Below are positions 1 through 7,535 of a stretch of 17,018 nucleotides of DNA, one piece after another (within the stretch, counting starts at the first letter, position 1; every line of letters begins with the position of its first letter). The notes beneath the pieces are model-generated. The model ran no database searches, was not told the DNA's origin, and saw only the letters and a list, made by a program, of their open reading frames with translations. Location of the stretch: contig CALJIG010000124.1 of NCBI GenBank assembly GCA_937974175.1, positions 1-17,018 of the forward strand, in the 5' to 3' direction. This DNA comes from an uncultured Ignavibacteria bacterium (lineage in GTDB: Bacteria > Bacteroidota > Ignavibacteria > Tepidaquicellales > Tepidaquicellaceae). Made by a program: the position numbers and the translations under genes.

Positions 1-30
1 TTTTATTATTTCCGTATATTTCGTGCCGAT

Positions 31-1506
31 ATGAACCTAAATAACCATAATTTAATAATCGTATTAAGAACTATTACTCCAGATGAATTAAAAAGTTTAA
101 AAACATTTCTTTCATCACCATATTTCAACAGTCTTTCGAAAATAAATGAATTATTTGAGATCTTAAAAAAATTCTATCCTGAATTTAATTCCGATTCTTT
201 AACTAGTGAATTTTTATTTAAAAAGCTGTATCCGGGAAAAATTTACAATTATTCTACGATTACAAATCTCATTTCTAAAATGCAGAAATTAATAGAAGAA
301 TTTCTTGTAATATCAAACATACAAAAAAATCCTTTAAAAAAGAATGAATTTTTAATAAAAGAATACTTTGGAAGAAATTTAAAATCATTATCCAGTAAGA
401 ATATTTTTAGTTTTTCAGAGGAAAAGTCTTCAAAAGAAGATATTGGCTCAGATTTTTTTCAACGAAGTTACAACTTTGATGCCTATAAAGTAAACTACAT
501 TCTGAACTACGGGCTGGATAACCATAAGAAATCCACTAAAATTTTGTCGGAGAGTTTATTGAATGTAAATGTAAACTTCATAAATTATTTTATAATGGAA
601 TTAATGTCTAACTATATCAACTCCATTATATCATTATCATCAAATGATACTTACAATATTAAACCTAAACTGGAAAAAGTAATTTATGATCTGGAAATCG
701 AAAAATTAATTAAAAATATCGAACCTTTTAATAATTATACTTATATCATTAATCTTTATTTAAAGCTTGTCCAGGCGTTTTCAAACCTCGGAAATGTGGA
801 AAATTATTACTCTTACAAAAAGGCTCTATTTAAAAATAAAGATAAACTTAATAAAAATGAACTTTACTTTCATTACTCTAAGCTAATTGCGTATTGCTCA
901 TTACAAAAAGATAAAACTGGTAATTCTGAATTTCAAAAAGAAATATTTGAAATATGCCAGATCGTTTTAGACAATGAGTACTATATATATTTTGCTTCCA
1001 AATTTCTCCCCATAAATCTTTATAAAATAATTATCAACAGTGCAATTACTTTGGAAAAATTTGACTGGCTGGAAAATTTTATAAAAATTTACAGTAAAAA
1101 AGTAAATCCACGGCTTCAAAAAGACGCAGAAAATTTCGGTCTGGCAACCTTGAATTTTGCTACCGGAAACTATAGAGATTGTCTGACAAATTTAAACAAT
1201 ATAAGGGAAAATAGTTTCTTTCTTGAAATCCGTGCTATGAAGCTAATCATTTTTTATAACCTGGCTTATTTTAATGAAGGTTTAAACGATTTGAAATCCT
1301 TTCAAAAATTCATCAGAATTAATAAATCCTTTACTCAGCAAAGAAGGCAAACATTAATCAATTTTTTAACATATATGGATAAGCTATTTTTGTATAAAAT
1401 ATCAAATAAAAAATCGGATATGGGTTATTATCGAAAAAAATTGACCGTTGAAGAAAATTGCCTATATAAAGATTGGCTCGTAAAAACTTATCAAAAATTA
1501 AAATAA
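31..1506 (+). CDS. Hypothetical protein of unknown function (491 aa, helical)
   Basis: I do not recognise a named domain. The protein is rich in Lys, Asn, Ile and Leu and appears almost entirely alpha-helical, with no signal peptide and no clear membrane segment, so it is probably cytoplasmic. The N-terminal 100 residues have a pattern (ITPDELKSLKTFLSSPYFN, then a helix ending in a YPEF-like motif, then LFKKLYPGK) that I associate with an uncharacterised protein family common in Bacteroidota-type genomes; this is recollection, not a search. The central and C-terminal parts have a helical-repeat look, possibly degenerate TPR-like, but no canonical TPR is visible. The ATG at 31 has no Shine-Dalgarno sequence. 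It lies 18 bp upstream of the DUF1844 gene on the same strand and probably shares a transcript with it and NAD kinase. Only 30 bases lie upstream, so any promoter is mostly outside the window. Confidence 0.8.
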   Translation: MNLNNHNLIIVLRTITPDELKSLKTFLSSPYFNSLSKINELFEILKKFYPEFNSDSLTSEFLFKKLYPGKIYNYSTITNLISKMQKLIEEFLVISNIQKNPLKKNEFLIKEYFGRNLKSLSSKNIFSFSEEKSSKEDIGSDFFQRSYNFDAYKVNYILNYGLDNHKKSTKILSESLLNVNVNFINYFIMELMSNYINSIISLSSNDTYNIKPKLEKVIYDLEIEKLIKNIEPFNNYTYIINLYLKLVQAFSNLGNVENYYSYKKALFKNKDKLNKNELYFHYSKLIAYCSLQKDKTGNSEFQKEIFEICQIVLDNEYYIYFASKFLPINLYKIIINSAITLEKFDWLENFIKIYSKKVNPRLQKDAENFGLATLNFATGNYRDCLTNLNNIRENSFFLEIRAMKLIIFYNLAYFNEGLNDLKSFQKFIRINKSFTQQRRQTLINFLTYMDKLFLYKISNKKSDMGYYRKKLTVEENCLYKDWLVKTYQKLK

Positions 1507-1524
1507 ATAAATTACATAATATAT

Positions 1525-1824
1525 ATGGATAAAGATAAATCGACACAAATGTTCTTTTCATTAATCTACAGCTTTCAGATGCAGACAATGATGCATCTTG
1601 GGAAAATTAAAAATCCTGTATCAGATAAAATCGAAACCGATTTACAAGCAGCGCAGGCAACAATAGATTTAATCGAAATGCTATCAGAAAAAACAAAGGG
1701 AAATCTTGCTGAAGAAGAAAAAAGATTTCTGGATAGCGCACTTTCAGATTTGAAATTAAATTACGTAGAAGAAAGCAGTAAACCTGCTCAACCGGTCGAA
1801 GATAAAAAAGGCGAATCCAAATGA
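1525..1824 (+). CDS. DUF1844 family protein
   Basis: This 99-residue protein matches the DUF1844 pattern: an N-terminal segment FFSLIYSFQMQTMMHLGKIK, then a helix (LQAAQATIDLIEMLSEKTKG) and an EEEKRFLDSALSDLKLNYV ending, followed by a charged tail (residues about 82-99). The function of the family is unknown. Small DUF1844 proteins of this length are widespread in FCB-group and other Gram-negative bacteria. It is soluble, without signal peptide or membrane helix. Its TGA stop overlaps the NAD kinase ATG as ATGA (1821-1824), which suggests translational coupling and a shared operon. The start is the ATG at 1525, 18 bp after the previous gene, with only an AT-rich stretch in front. Confidence 0.88.
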   Translation: MDKDKSTQMFFSLIYSFQMQTMMHLGKIKNPVSDKIETDLQAAQATIDLIEMLSEKTKGNLAEEEKRFLDSALSDLKLNYVEESSKPAQPVEDKKGESK

Positions 1825-2678
1825 TTTTCGGAATAACCGGAAATATTGAGAAAGAAAATCTATATGAAGTAATAAAAGATATAGGAGTTTTTCTGTTAAA
1901 GAAAAAAACGGAATTTTTTATCGATTCAAAGCTATTTACAAAATCGACAGAAAATCCGTACAGAAAATTTTCATTGCCAATTACATCTATCCTAAAGAAA
2001 AAAGATATTATTCTTTTATCTTTAGGGGGGGACGGGACATTTTTGAATTCAGCAAGACAAGTAGGTAACAAAAATATTCCTATCCTTGGTGTCAATTTAG
2101 GAAATCTCGGTTTCCTTGCAGAGGTACGGGCAAATGAAATAACCGGATTCTTAAATGAAATGCTAAAGGGAAAATTCAGAGTTACAGAAAGAAATATCCT
2201 TGAAGCAAAAGTTAACGGGAAAATATTCTATGGACTCAATGATATAGTGATTGATAAAGCTAACTCTATACGTATGATAAACATCGATGCATTTTATAAT
2301 GATGAAAGAATTTTCAAATTAGTTGCAGATGGGATTATTATCTCTACACCTACAGGCTCTACGGGATATTCCCTTTCTTCGGGAGGTCCGGTTATAAGCC
2401 CGCACAGTTCTGTTTTTTCAGCTACGCCTATTTGTCCGCACTCTTTAAATATCCGACCCATCATATTACCTGATGACGGAGAGATAACCATTAAAACTTT
2501 AGGCAGCTCAAATGCCCGAGTAACCGCTGACGGACAGACTTATGTTACAGGTAAATCACCTATGGAAGTTAAATTAAGGAAGGCAGAGTATACAATAAAG
2601 CTTGTCAAACGAATGGACAGCACTTACTTCGATACTCTGAAGAAAAAATTATTATGGAGTGAAGATAAAAGAAAGTAA
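1821..2678 (+). CDS. nadK: NAD(+) kinase
   Basis: This enzyme phosphorylates NAD to NADP in the cytoplasm and is the sole route to NADP(H) in most bacteria. The family signatures are present: the GGDGT phosphate-binding motif at residues 69-73, the ND pair at 140-141 (GLNDIVID), and the glycine-rich block TPTGSTGYSLSSGGP at 176-190 preceded by the conserved ADG. The TPICPHSLNIRP stretch (202-213) is also typical. At 285 residues it has normal length. The N-terminus begins directly with a Rossmann-like strand (MIFGITGN), which supports the ATG at 1821 that overlaps the DUF1844 stop. The gene is convergent with pdxJ, with only 2 bp between the two stop codons, leaving no room for a separate intrinsic terminator. 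Confidence 0.95.
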   Translation: MIFGITGNIEKENLYEVIKDIGVFLLKKKTEFFIDSKLFTKSTENPYRKFSLPITSILKKKDIILLSLGGDGTFLNSARQVGNKNIPILGVNLGNLGFLAEVRANEITGFLNEMLKGKFRVTERNILEAKVNGKIFYGLNDIVIDKANSIRMINIDAFYNDERIFKLVADGIIISTPTGSTGYSLSSGGPVISPHSSVFSATPICPHSLNIRPIILPDDGEITIKTLGSSNARVTADGQTYVTGKSPMEVKLRKAEYTIKLVKRMDSTYFDTLKKKLLWSEDKRK

Positions 2679-2680
2679 TA

Positions 2681-3397
2681 TTACTTCAACTGCTCTTTAT
2701 ACATTCTTACTACGTTTTCTAATCCCATATATAATGAATCACATACCAAGGCATGCCCAATTGATACTTCAAGCAAGTTAGGAATGTTATCATGGAAATA
2801 TTTAAGATTATCCAGATCTAAATCATGCCCTGCATTAATTCCAATATTTAACTCAACAGCCTTTAAAGCTGCCTCGCTGTATTTTGAAATAGATGCTTCT
2901 TTTCCTGAATGAAAATCCTTAGCATAAGCTTCTGTATATAACTCAATTCTATCTGTTCCTGTTTTCTTCGCACCTTCGACCATCTCAACTACAGGATCTA
3001 CAAAAAGCGAGGTTCTTATCCCGGCATTTTTAAAGACCAAAATAATTTCTTTCAGATAGTTTTCATTTTCAATTGTATCCCAGCCATGGTCAGATGTTAA
3101 TTGATTGTGAGCGTCCGGTACAAGAGTTACCTGAGTCGGCTTATTAGCTAAAACCAAATCAACAAACTTTTGTTCACGTGGATTTCCTTCAATATTAAAT
3201 TCAGTGGTAATTATGCTTTTCAATTTTCCAACGTCATCATATTTTATATGTCTTTCATCGGGACGGGGATGAACAGTAATACCGTCGGCGCCAAATTTTT
3301 GCGCATCGATAGCAATCTTAACAACATCAGGATTATTATGTCCCCTGCTGTTTCTGAGAAGGGCAAACTTATTTACATTTATTGAAAGCTTAGTCAT
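2681..3397 (-). CDS. pdxJ: Pyridoxine 5'-phosphate synthase PdxJ
   Basis: PdxJ condenses 3-amino-2-oxopropyl phosphate with 1-deoxy-D-xylulose 5-phosphate to pyridoxine 5'-phosphate, in the DXP-dependent vitamin B6 pathway. It is a cytoplasmic TIM-barrel enzyme. Visible family features are VNVNKFALLRNSRG near the N-terminus, ADGITVHPRPDERHI (37-51), the NIEGNP turn (68-73) and NAGHDL (188-193). By comparison with the family, His43, Glu70 and His191 are the likely catalytic residues, and all are present. The C-terminal EVSIGHALV (210-218) is the phosphate-binding region. Length, 238 residues, is normal. The ATG lies 14 bp downstream of the SecB-like gene stop, so it appears to be the last gene of the minus-strand run that also contains the PLP-dependent aminotransferase RffA. 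Confidence 0.95.
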   Translation of the reverse strand: MTKLSINVNKFALLRNSRGHNNPDVVKIAIDAQKFGADGITVHPRPDERHIKYDDVGKLKSIITTEFNIEGNPREQKFVDLVLANKPTQVTLVPDAHNQLTSDHGWDTIENENYLKEIILVFKNAGIRTSLFVDPVVEMVEGAKKTGTDRIELYTEAYAKDFHSGKEASISKYSEAALKAVELNIGINAGHDLDLDNLKYFHDNIPNLLEVSIGHALVCDSLYMGLENVVRMYKEQLK

Positions 3398-3411
3398 TAT
3401 AAACAGGTAAA

Positions 3412-3933
3412 TTAATTTTCAGGAAGCTTTATATCATATAACTGCTGTGAGCCTTCGTTGTTTCTTTCTTCAATAATTTTGGAAACAGTCTGCTCTACAT
3501 CGATTGCAGGGAGATAATATGTTCCGCACTCGAATTGCGAAGTAACACCGGCCAGGTATCCTCTTATCTGTCCGAACAATATTGCAAATGCATTTATAAT
3601 ATATGCAACATCATCCGATTGTTTTGAATCCTTACTTCCAACGACTCCGTTTGCAATAAGACTTAGTTGAATTGCGCTTTTATCCAAAGGCATTCCTTCA
3701 TCATCGCAATTTGTCTTTAAGTAAATAAACAGAGCAATATCTCCTTCTCCGTTTGTTTCAAAGTCCAGAGACAAATCAATAGGATATTTCTTTAAGGTGT
3801 AAACATTATCAAATAAATCCAAGTTCTCACTTTCAGCAATTTCATTTGTAAGAAACGTATCAGGAAGATACGTAATTGAAATTGAACTGACCTTAAACTT
3901 CTTTAGAAATATTTCTGATTCGATTGCCTGCAT
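3412..3933 (-). CDS. SecB-like protein-export chaperone
   Basis: This 173-residue soluble acidic protein resembles SecB. The best match is the C-terminal region: NAFAILFGQIRGYLAGVTSQ, then a CGTYYLPAIDV stretch, corresponds to the SecB helix-turn segment where family members have N-A-x-A-I-L-F-P-Y-x-R followed by a P-rich loop and an L-P-x-I-N-type ending. Here GQIR replaces the usual PYIR. The N-terminal strands (SSISITYLPDTFL, then SLDFETNGEGDIALFIYLKT) fit the SecB beta-sheet layout. SecB-type chaperones hold unfolded secretory or outer-membrane precursors; a SecB-like fold also occurs in toxin-antitoxin chaperones, but no toxin or antitoxin is adjacent. It sits between rffA (12 bp upstream) and pdxJ (14 bp downstream). 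I am confident of the gene, less so of the function. Confidence 0.6.
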   Translation of the reverse strand: MQAIESEIFLKKFKVSSISITYLPDTFLTNEIAESENLDLFDNVYTLKKYPIDLSLDFETNGEGDIALFIYLKTNCDDEGMPLDKSAIQLSLIANGVVGSKDSKQSDDVAYIINAFAILFGQIRGYLAGVTSQFECGTYYLPAIDVEQTVSKIIEERNNEGSQQLYDIKLPEN

Positions 3934-3945
3934 ATTATTTAAAAT

Positions 3946-5073
3946 CTATTTATAAAATTCTTTTACTTTATCACAAATATAATTCACCTGACTGACTTCA
4001 AGCTCGTGATACAAAGGTAGTCTTAATAATCTTTCACTTTCTTTAGTTGTAAAATTATCATCACCATAAAACCTTCCGTATTTTTTACCCCCGATAGAAG
4101 AATGAAGAGGTACGTAATGAAATACTGACTGCACTCCGTTCTCTTTTAAGTGTGATATCATTTGTTTTCTTTGCTCGTAGTCATTCAGCTTAAAATAAAA
4201 AATATGACCGTTAGGCTTGCAGTGCTCAGGATATGTTTGCAGTTCAAGATGCTCTTTATCTGCAAATTCAGTTAAATTTTCTCTGTAAGCATCGGCAAGT
4301 AAATTTCTTTTCTTTGTAATTTCATCTGCAATTTCAAACTGAGCATATAGAAAAGCTGCATTAAATTCACTCGGCGAATAGCTCGAACCTATATCTACCC
4401 AGCTGTATCTGTCAACAATACCGGCTTTAAATTTATTTATATTTGTTCCTTTATCTTTTACAACTTCTGAACGCTCTGAATATTTATCATCATTTACCAA
4501 TATAGCGCCGCCTTCACCGCACTGAAAATTTTTTGTTTCATGAAAGCTCAATGTTCCGAAATGTCCGATACTTCCAAGCTGTTTGCCGTGGTAAGTTGCA
4601 TTGATACAATGCGCTGCATCTTCTACTACAAATAAATTACGGTCTTTCGCAATCTGCATGATCTTATCCATGTTGCATCCAACGCCTGCATAGTGCACCA
4701 GAACAATTGCTTTCGTTTTATCGGTAATTGCTTCTTCAATTTTATTCTCATCAATATTCATTGTATCGGGGCGTATATCAACGAATACTATTTTAGCTCC
4801 CCGCAACACGTAAGCATTTGCAGCAGAAACGAAAGTAAATGAAGGCATTATTATTTCATCGCCTTCTTCGATATTCATTAATAAAGAAGTTAGTTCAAGC
4901 GCATGAGTACATGAAGTTGTAAGCAGAGCTTTATTGATGCTAAAATAATTTTCGAGCCATTGATTGCATTTTCGCGTGAAGTCACCGTCACCGCAGAACT
5001 TATTATTTTTTATAACCTGCTGTAAGTATTTCTCTTCGGATTGCGTTATGAATGGCTTATTGAATGGTATCAA
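3946..5073 (-). CDS. rffA: dTDP-4-amino-4,6-dideoxygalactose transaminase (DegT/DnrJ/EryC1/StrS family)
   Basis: The protein is recognisable as RffA/WecE. This PLP enzyme transfers an amino group from glutamate to dTDP-4-keto-6-deoxyglucose, giving dTDP-4-amino-4,6-dideoxygalactose (dTDP-Fuc4N) for surface glycans. At 375 residues it is about the size of the enterobacterial enzyme, and long stretches follow that family: IPFNKPF at the N-terminus, CGDGDFTRKC (27-36), MPSFTFVSAANAYVLRGAK (76-94), DIRPDTMNIDE (99-109), SFHETKNF (176-183) with the PLP-binding Lys181, and TTKESERLLRLPLYH near the C-terminus. The start codon is TTG, fixed by the expected M-IPFNKP beginning; no ATG lies nearby. It is 21 bp downstream of a glycosyltransferase gene and 12 bp upstream of the SecB-like gene. 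The genes that make the dTDP-ketosugar substrate are not in the window. Confidence 0.92.
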   Translation of the reverse strand: MIPFNKPFITQSEEKYLQQVIKNNKFCGDGDFTRKCNQWLENYFSINKALLTTSCTHALELTSLLMNIEEGDEIIMPSFTFVSAANAYVLRGAKIVFVDIRPDTMNIDENKIEEAITDKTKAIVLVHYAGVGCNMDKIMQIAKDRNLFVVEDAAHCINATYHGKQLGSIGHFGTLSFHETKNFQCGEGGAILVNDDKYSERSEVVKDKGTNINKFKAGIVDRYSWVDIGSSYSPSEFNAAFLYAQFEIADEITKKRNLLADAYRENLTEFADKEHLELQTYPEHCKPNGHIFYFKLNDYEQRKQMISHLKENGVQSVFHYVPLHSSIGGKKYGRFYGDDNFTTKESERLLRLPLYHELEVSQVNYICDKVKEFYK

Positions 5074-5094
5074 TTCTATATTAATTTTTCTTTA

Positions 5095-6231
5095 TTAATT
5101 CTTCTTTAATGGAATTTTATTGTAAACATCTATAATATTATCAAACATAATATCTAAAGTAAATTTTTTATGTAATAGTTTCAATGCGTTACTACCAAAC
5201 TCAGGGATAAGGTTTTTATTATTTAACAGATAAATAATTTTTTCGGCCATAGCTTCCGGATTTTTATCAGGCACAAAAAAACCGGTCTCCCCCTGTTCAA
5301 TCATTTTAGCAACGTCACCTACATCAGTAACAACTGCAGGAATTCCCTGAGCAAGTGAGTATAAGACAGAGAAAGGAAACGTCTCGCCACCCCCTTCTAC
5401 AGAAGAATGAAGATATACATCAAAGGCTGAATAAACAGCCTGCATATCATCCCTGAATCCGGGGAATAATATTTTTTCGTTTAATCCGAAATCATTTGTT
5501 AAATCTTTTAATTTTTGTTCAAGATGACCATTGCCTACAATCATTAACTTTACATTATCGAATTGCTTTGCGACCTGCGCAAACGATTTTACAAGATATT
5601 CCTGTCCTTTAAATTCAACCAATCTGCCTGTATTACCAAATAAAATTGTATCAGCAGGAATATTGAACTCATCTCTTACTTTTTTTCTTAATGCATCGTC
5701 TTTCTTCATGGAATCCGGTTCAATGCCAAGATGGATTACTTTTATTTTATCAGCATCAATCTTATCATCTTTTATCAAAAGTTCCTTAGTGCAGAAACCG
5801 TCAACAAGAAAATAATTTGTACAATATTGATTACGGATATAATGAGTAATGTTATGCGAGATTGAGTGATACGAATGATTCATCGTTATATGCCCTGCGC
5901 CTGCAAATTTTGCTGCGAAACCTGCTGCAGTCCTGTCATAATTATTATTAGTATGAACTATATCAATTTTATTCTTTTTAATATAATCATAAATAATTTT
6001 TGTGAACTTAAAAATCTCACCTTTAACGGGAAAATCGATAGGGAATAAATTTATACCGAACGCTTTAGCTTTTTCATAGAGTAAAATTCCGGGATGGCAG
6101 CAGATTGTAACATCGTATCCGCGTTCTTTCAGTTTCTTTCCGAACTCAAGCACAAAGTACTCGCCGCCGGAATAAATATCTGAACCGTTCGTTAATAAAA
6201 TTTTCGGCTTAATTTTAGTCTCCGGGTTCAA
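5095..6231 (-). CDS. GT4-family glycosyltransferase
   Basis: This is a GT-B fold retaining glycosyltransferase, probably adding a sugar to a lipid-linked or lipopolysaccharide glycan on the cytoplasmic face of the membrane. The N-terminal acceptor domain begins ILLTNGSDIYSGGEYFVLEF (11-30). The C-terminal nucleotide-sugar domain starts at ILFGNTGRLVEFKGQ (196-210) and carries the E-x7-E type block EGGGETFPFSVLYSLAQG at 279-296, followed by GIPAVVTDVGD. The 378-residue length is normal and there are no membrane segments. Donor and acceptor cannot be told from sequence. The start is a TTG embedded in TTGA, overlapping the stop of the upstream O-antigen ligase gene by 4 bases; no ATG occurs in the first part of the frame. 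This layout suggests translational coupling. Confidence 0.9.
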   Translation of the reverse strand: MNPETKIKPKILLTNGSDIYSGGEYFVLEFGKKLKERGYDVTICCHPGILLYEKAKAFGINLFPIDFPVKGEIFKFTKIIYDYIKKNKIDIVHTNNNYDRTAAGFAAKFAGAGHITMNHSYHSISHNITHYIRNQYCTNYFLVDGFCTKELLIKDDKIDADKIKVIHLGIEPDSMKKDDALRKKVRDEFNIPADTILFGNTGRLVEFKGQEYLVKSFAQVAKQFDNVKLMIVGNGHLEQKLKDLTNDFGLNEKILFPGFRDDMQAVYSAFDVYLHSSVEGGGETFPFSVLYSLAQGIPAVVTDVGDVAKMIEQGETGFFVPDKNPEAMAEKIIYLLNNKNLIPEFGSNALKLLHKKFTLDIMFDNIIDVYNKIPLKKN

Positions 6232-7535
6232 TTATATATATAAGACTTAAACGTTGGTGAAATATTAAATTTGTAGATATTGAAAGGTACTGACAAAATG
6301 AAGAACAGCACAGAAAAAACTTCTGCATCTCCATAGCTCCATTCAAAAATTCCTGAAATGTGAAAAGAAATTAAAACCAGAATAGCTCCCAAAATCATCA
6401 GCTTATACTCCTCAGGCAGTTTCATTCTGTAATACTTTATAAACTTTAAAAATATCATAAGAAAAAGACCTGTCCATACGGCAAAACCTGTTATTCCGTT
6501 TGTAGCCAGTATCATCATAATATTACTATGTAAGTGCGAATGTTCATTTTGTGTCATTTCAGGACGATAATATTGATAGACTTCCATAACTTTATTATCA
6601 CCTACTCCTATAATCGGATTGTTAACGAACATCTTCCAGCCGTTCTGCCACATAGTAAGGCGGGGTGCGTTACTTGGATGGTCTAAATCTGTGATGCTTT
6701 TTATCCTCTCAGTGTACTTCGAGGGCAGGAATAATCCTCCAATTATTATTACTGCTAAAAATGTTAACAAGAATTTTTTATTGATTAGTATGCCAACTAT
6801 TATCATACAAACAAAAAGCGCTATAAATACATTACGCGACTGTGTTAAAATCATGGAAATAAGAACGGGAACTAATAGTCCCACTAATACTCTTTTATCC
6901 ATGAACATGCTTCTTCCTTTTAAGAAAATCAGCGGAAAAAATAAAAAGAAAATCATCATTTTTATTTCTCCGGAGGTAAGAGGATAAGCAAGATAGTCAA
7001 TTCTAATTTCACCGAACGGTTTATTCATTCCTTCGCTGATGGAAATAATATACTGAGTCAGTTCTCCCAATGAAATAAGCGCCTGGATAACCAGAACGGC
7101 GATAAGCAGATTAAATAAAATTTTCTTATCGTATACTTTTATAATGCAAACAAAGAAAATAAGGAAGAGAAGATTTCGTTTTATTCCAATCAATGCATCT
7201 TCTGGATAGAATGCAAAAAGACGGGAAAGAAAATCAATAAATATGTATAACCCGATAAAAATATTAATCCATTTAAGCTCTTTAAAAGTATCTTTATCGT
7301 AAAGAAGTTTTCTATCTAAAAACAAAGTTTCAATAATCCACAATCCTCCCCAGATGCCGAATGCTATTGAAGATACTGCAATTGAAAAGCTTGCAGAAAA
7401 AATCTGTATAGTCAGACAGACTAATATAGTAATGTTTAACCTATGTCTCAGCTTTGCTAAATGTATCAACGGGGTTGGATTATTTTTTATTCTTTTTTTT
7501 AATTCTCTTTGTAACGGGCTCAAGAAAAACTCCAA
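6228..7535 (-). CDS. O-antigen ligase/polymerase (Wzy_C family membrane protein)
   Basis: This is a polytopic inner-membrane protein of about 435 residues with around ten or more hydrophobic segments. The Wzy_C domain is recognisable by a large periplasmic loop with SQSRN-like TQSRN (231-235), PRLTMW (291-296), GVGDN (310-314) and NEHSHLHSN (330-338), followed by more membrane helices. Members either ligate O-antigen to lipid A-core (WaaL) or polymerise repeat units (Wzy); sequence alone does not separate these. The start is uncertain. The longest frame begins with TTG at 7535 and overlaps the upstream glycosyltransferase by 56 bases. A second TTG at 7469 (Leu23) would begin 10 bases after that gene's stop and still leave a short cytoplasmic head before the first helix (about residue 34). 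Confidence 0.88.
   Translation of the reverse strand: MEFFLSPLQRELKKRIKNNPTPLIHLAKLRHRLNITILVCLTIQIFSASFSIAVSSIAFGIWGGLWIIETLFLDRKLLYDKDTFKELKWINIFIGLYIFIDFLSRLFAFYPEDALIGIKRNLLFLIFFVCIIKVYDKKILFNLLIAVLVIQALISLGELTQYIISISEGMNKPFGEIRIDYLAYPLTSGEIKMMIFFLFFPLIFLKGRSMFMDKRVLVGLLVPVLISMILTQSRNVFIALFVCMIIVGILINKKFLLTFLAVIIIGGLFLPSKYTERIKSITDLDHPSNAPRLTMWQNGWKMFVNNPIIGVGDNKVMEVYQYYRPEMTQNEHSHLHSNIMMILATNGITGFAVWTGLFLMIFLKFIKYYRMKLPEEYKLMILGAILVLISFHISGIFEWSYGDAEVFSVLFFILSVPFNIYKFNISPTFKSYIYN

Noticed and set aside
1607..2095. 162-residue frame on the minus strand over the DUF1844 and NAD kinase genes
   Set aside because: It lies wholly antisense to two well-supported genes and has no recognisable domain; the NAD kinase motifs fix the plus strand as coding.
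3412..3933. Toxin-antitoxin-chaperone locus
   Set aside because: The SecB-like protein resembles chaperones of such loci, but its neighbours are rffA and pdxJ and no toxin or antitoxin is next to it.
6619..6987. 122-residue plus-strand frame inside the O-antigen ligase
   Set aside because: Antisense to a gene with clear Wzy_C motifs and membrane helices; no independent evidence.
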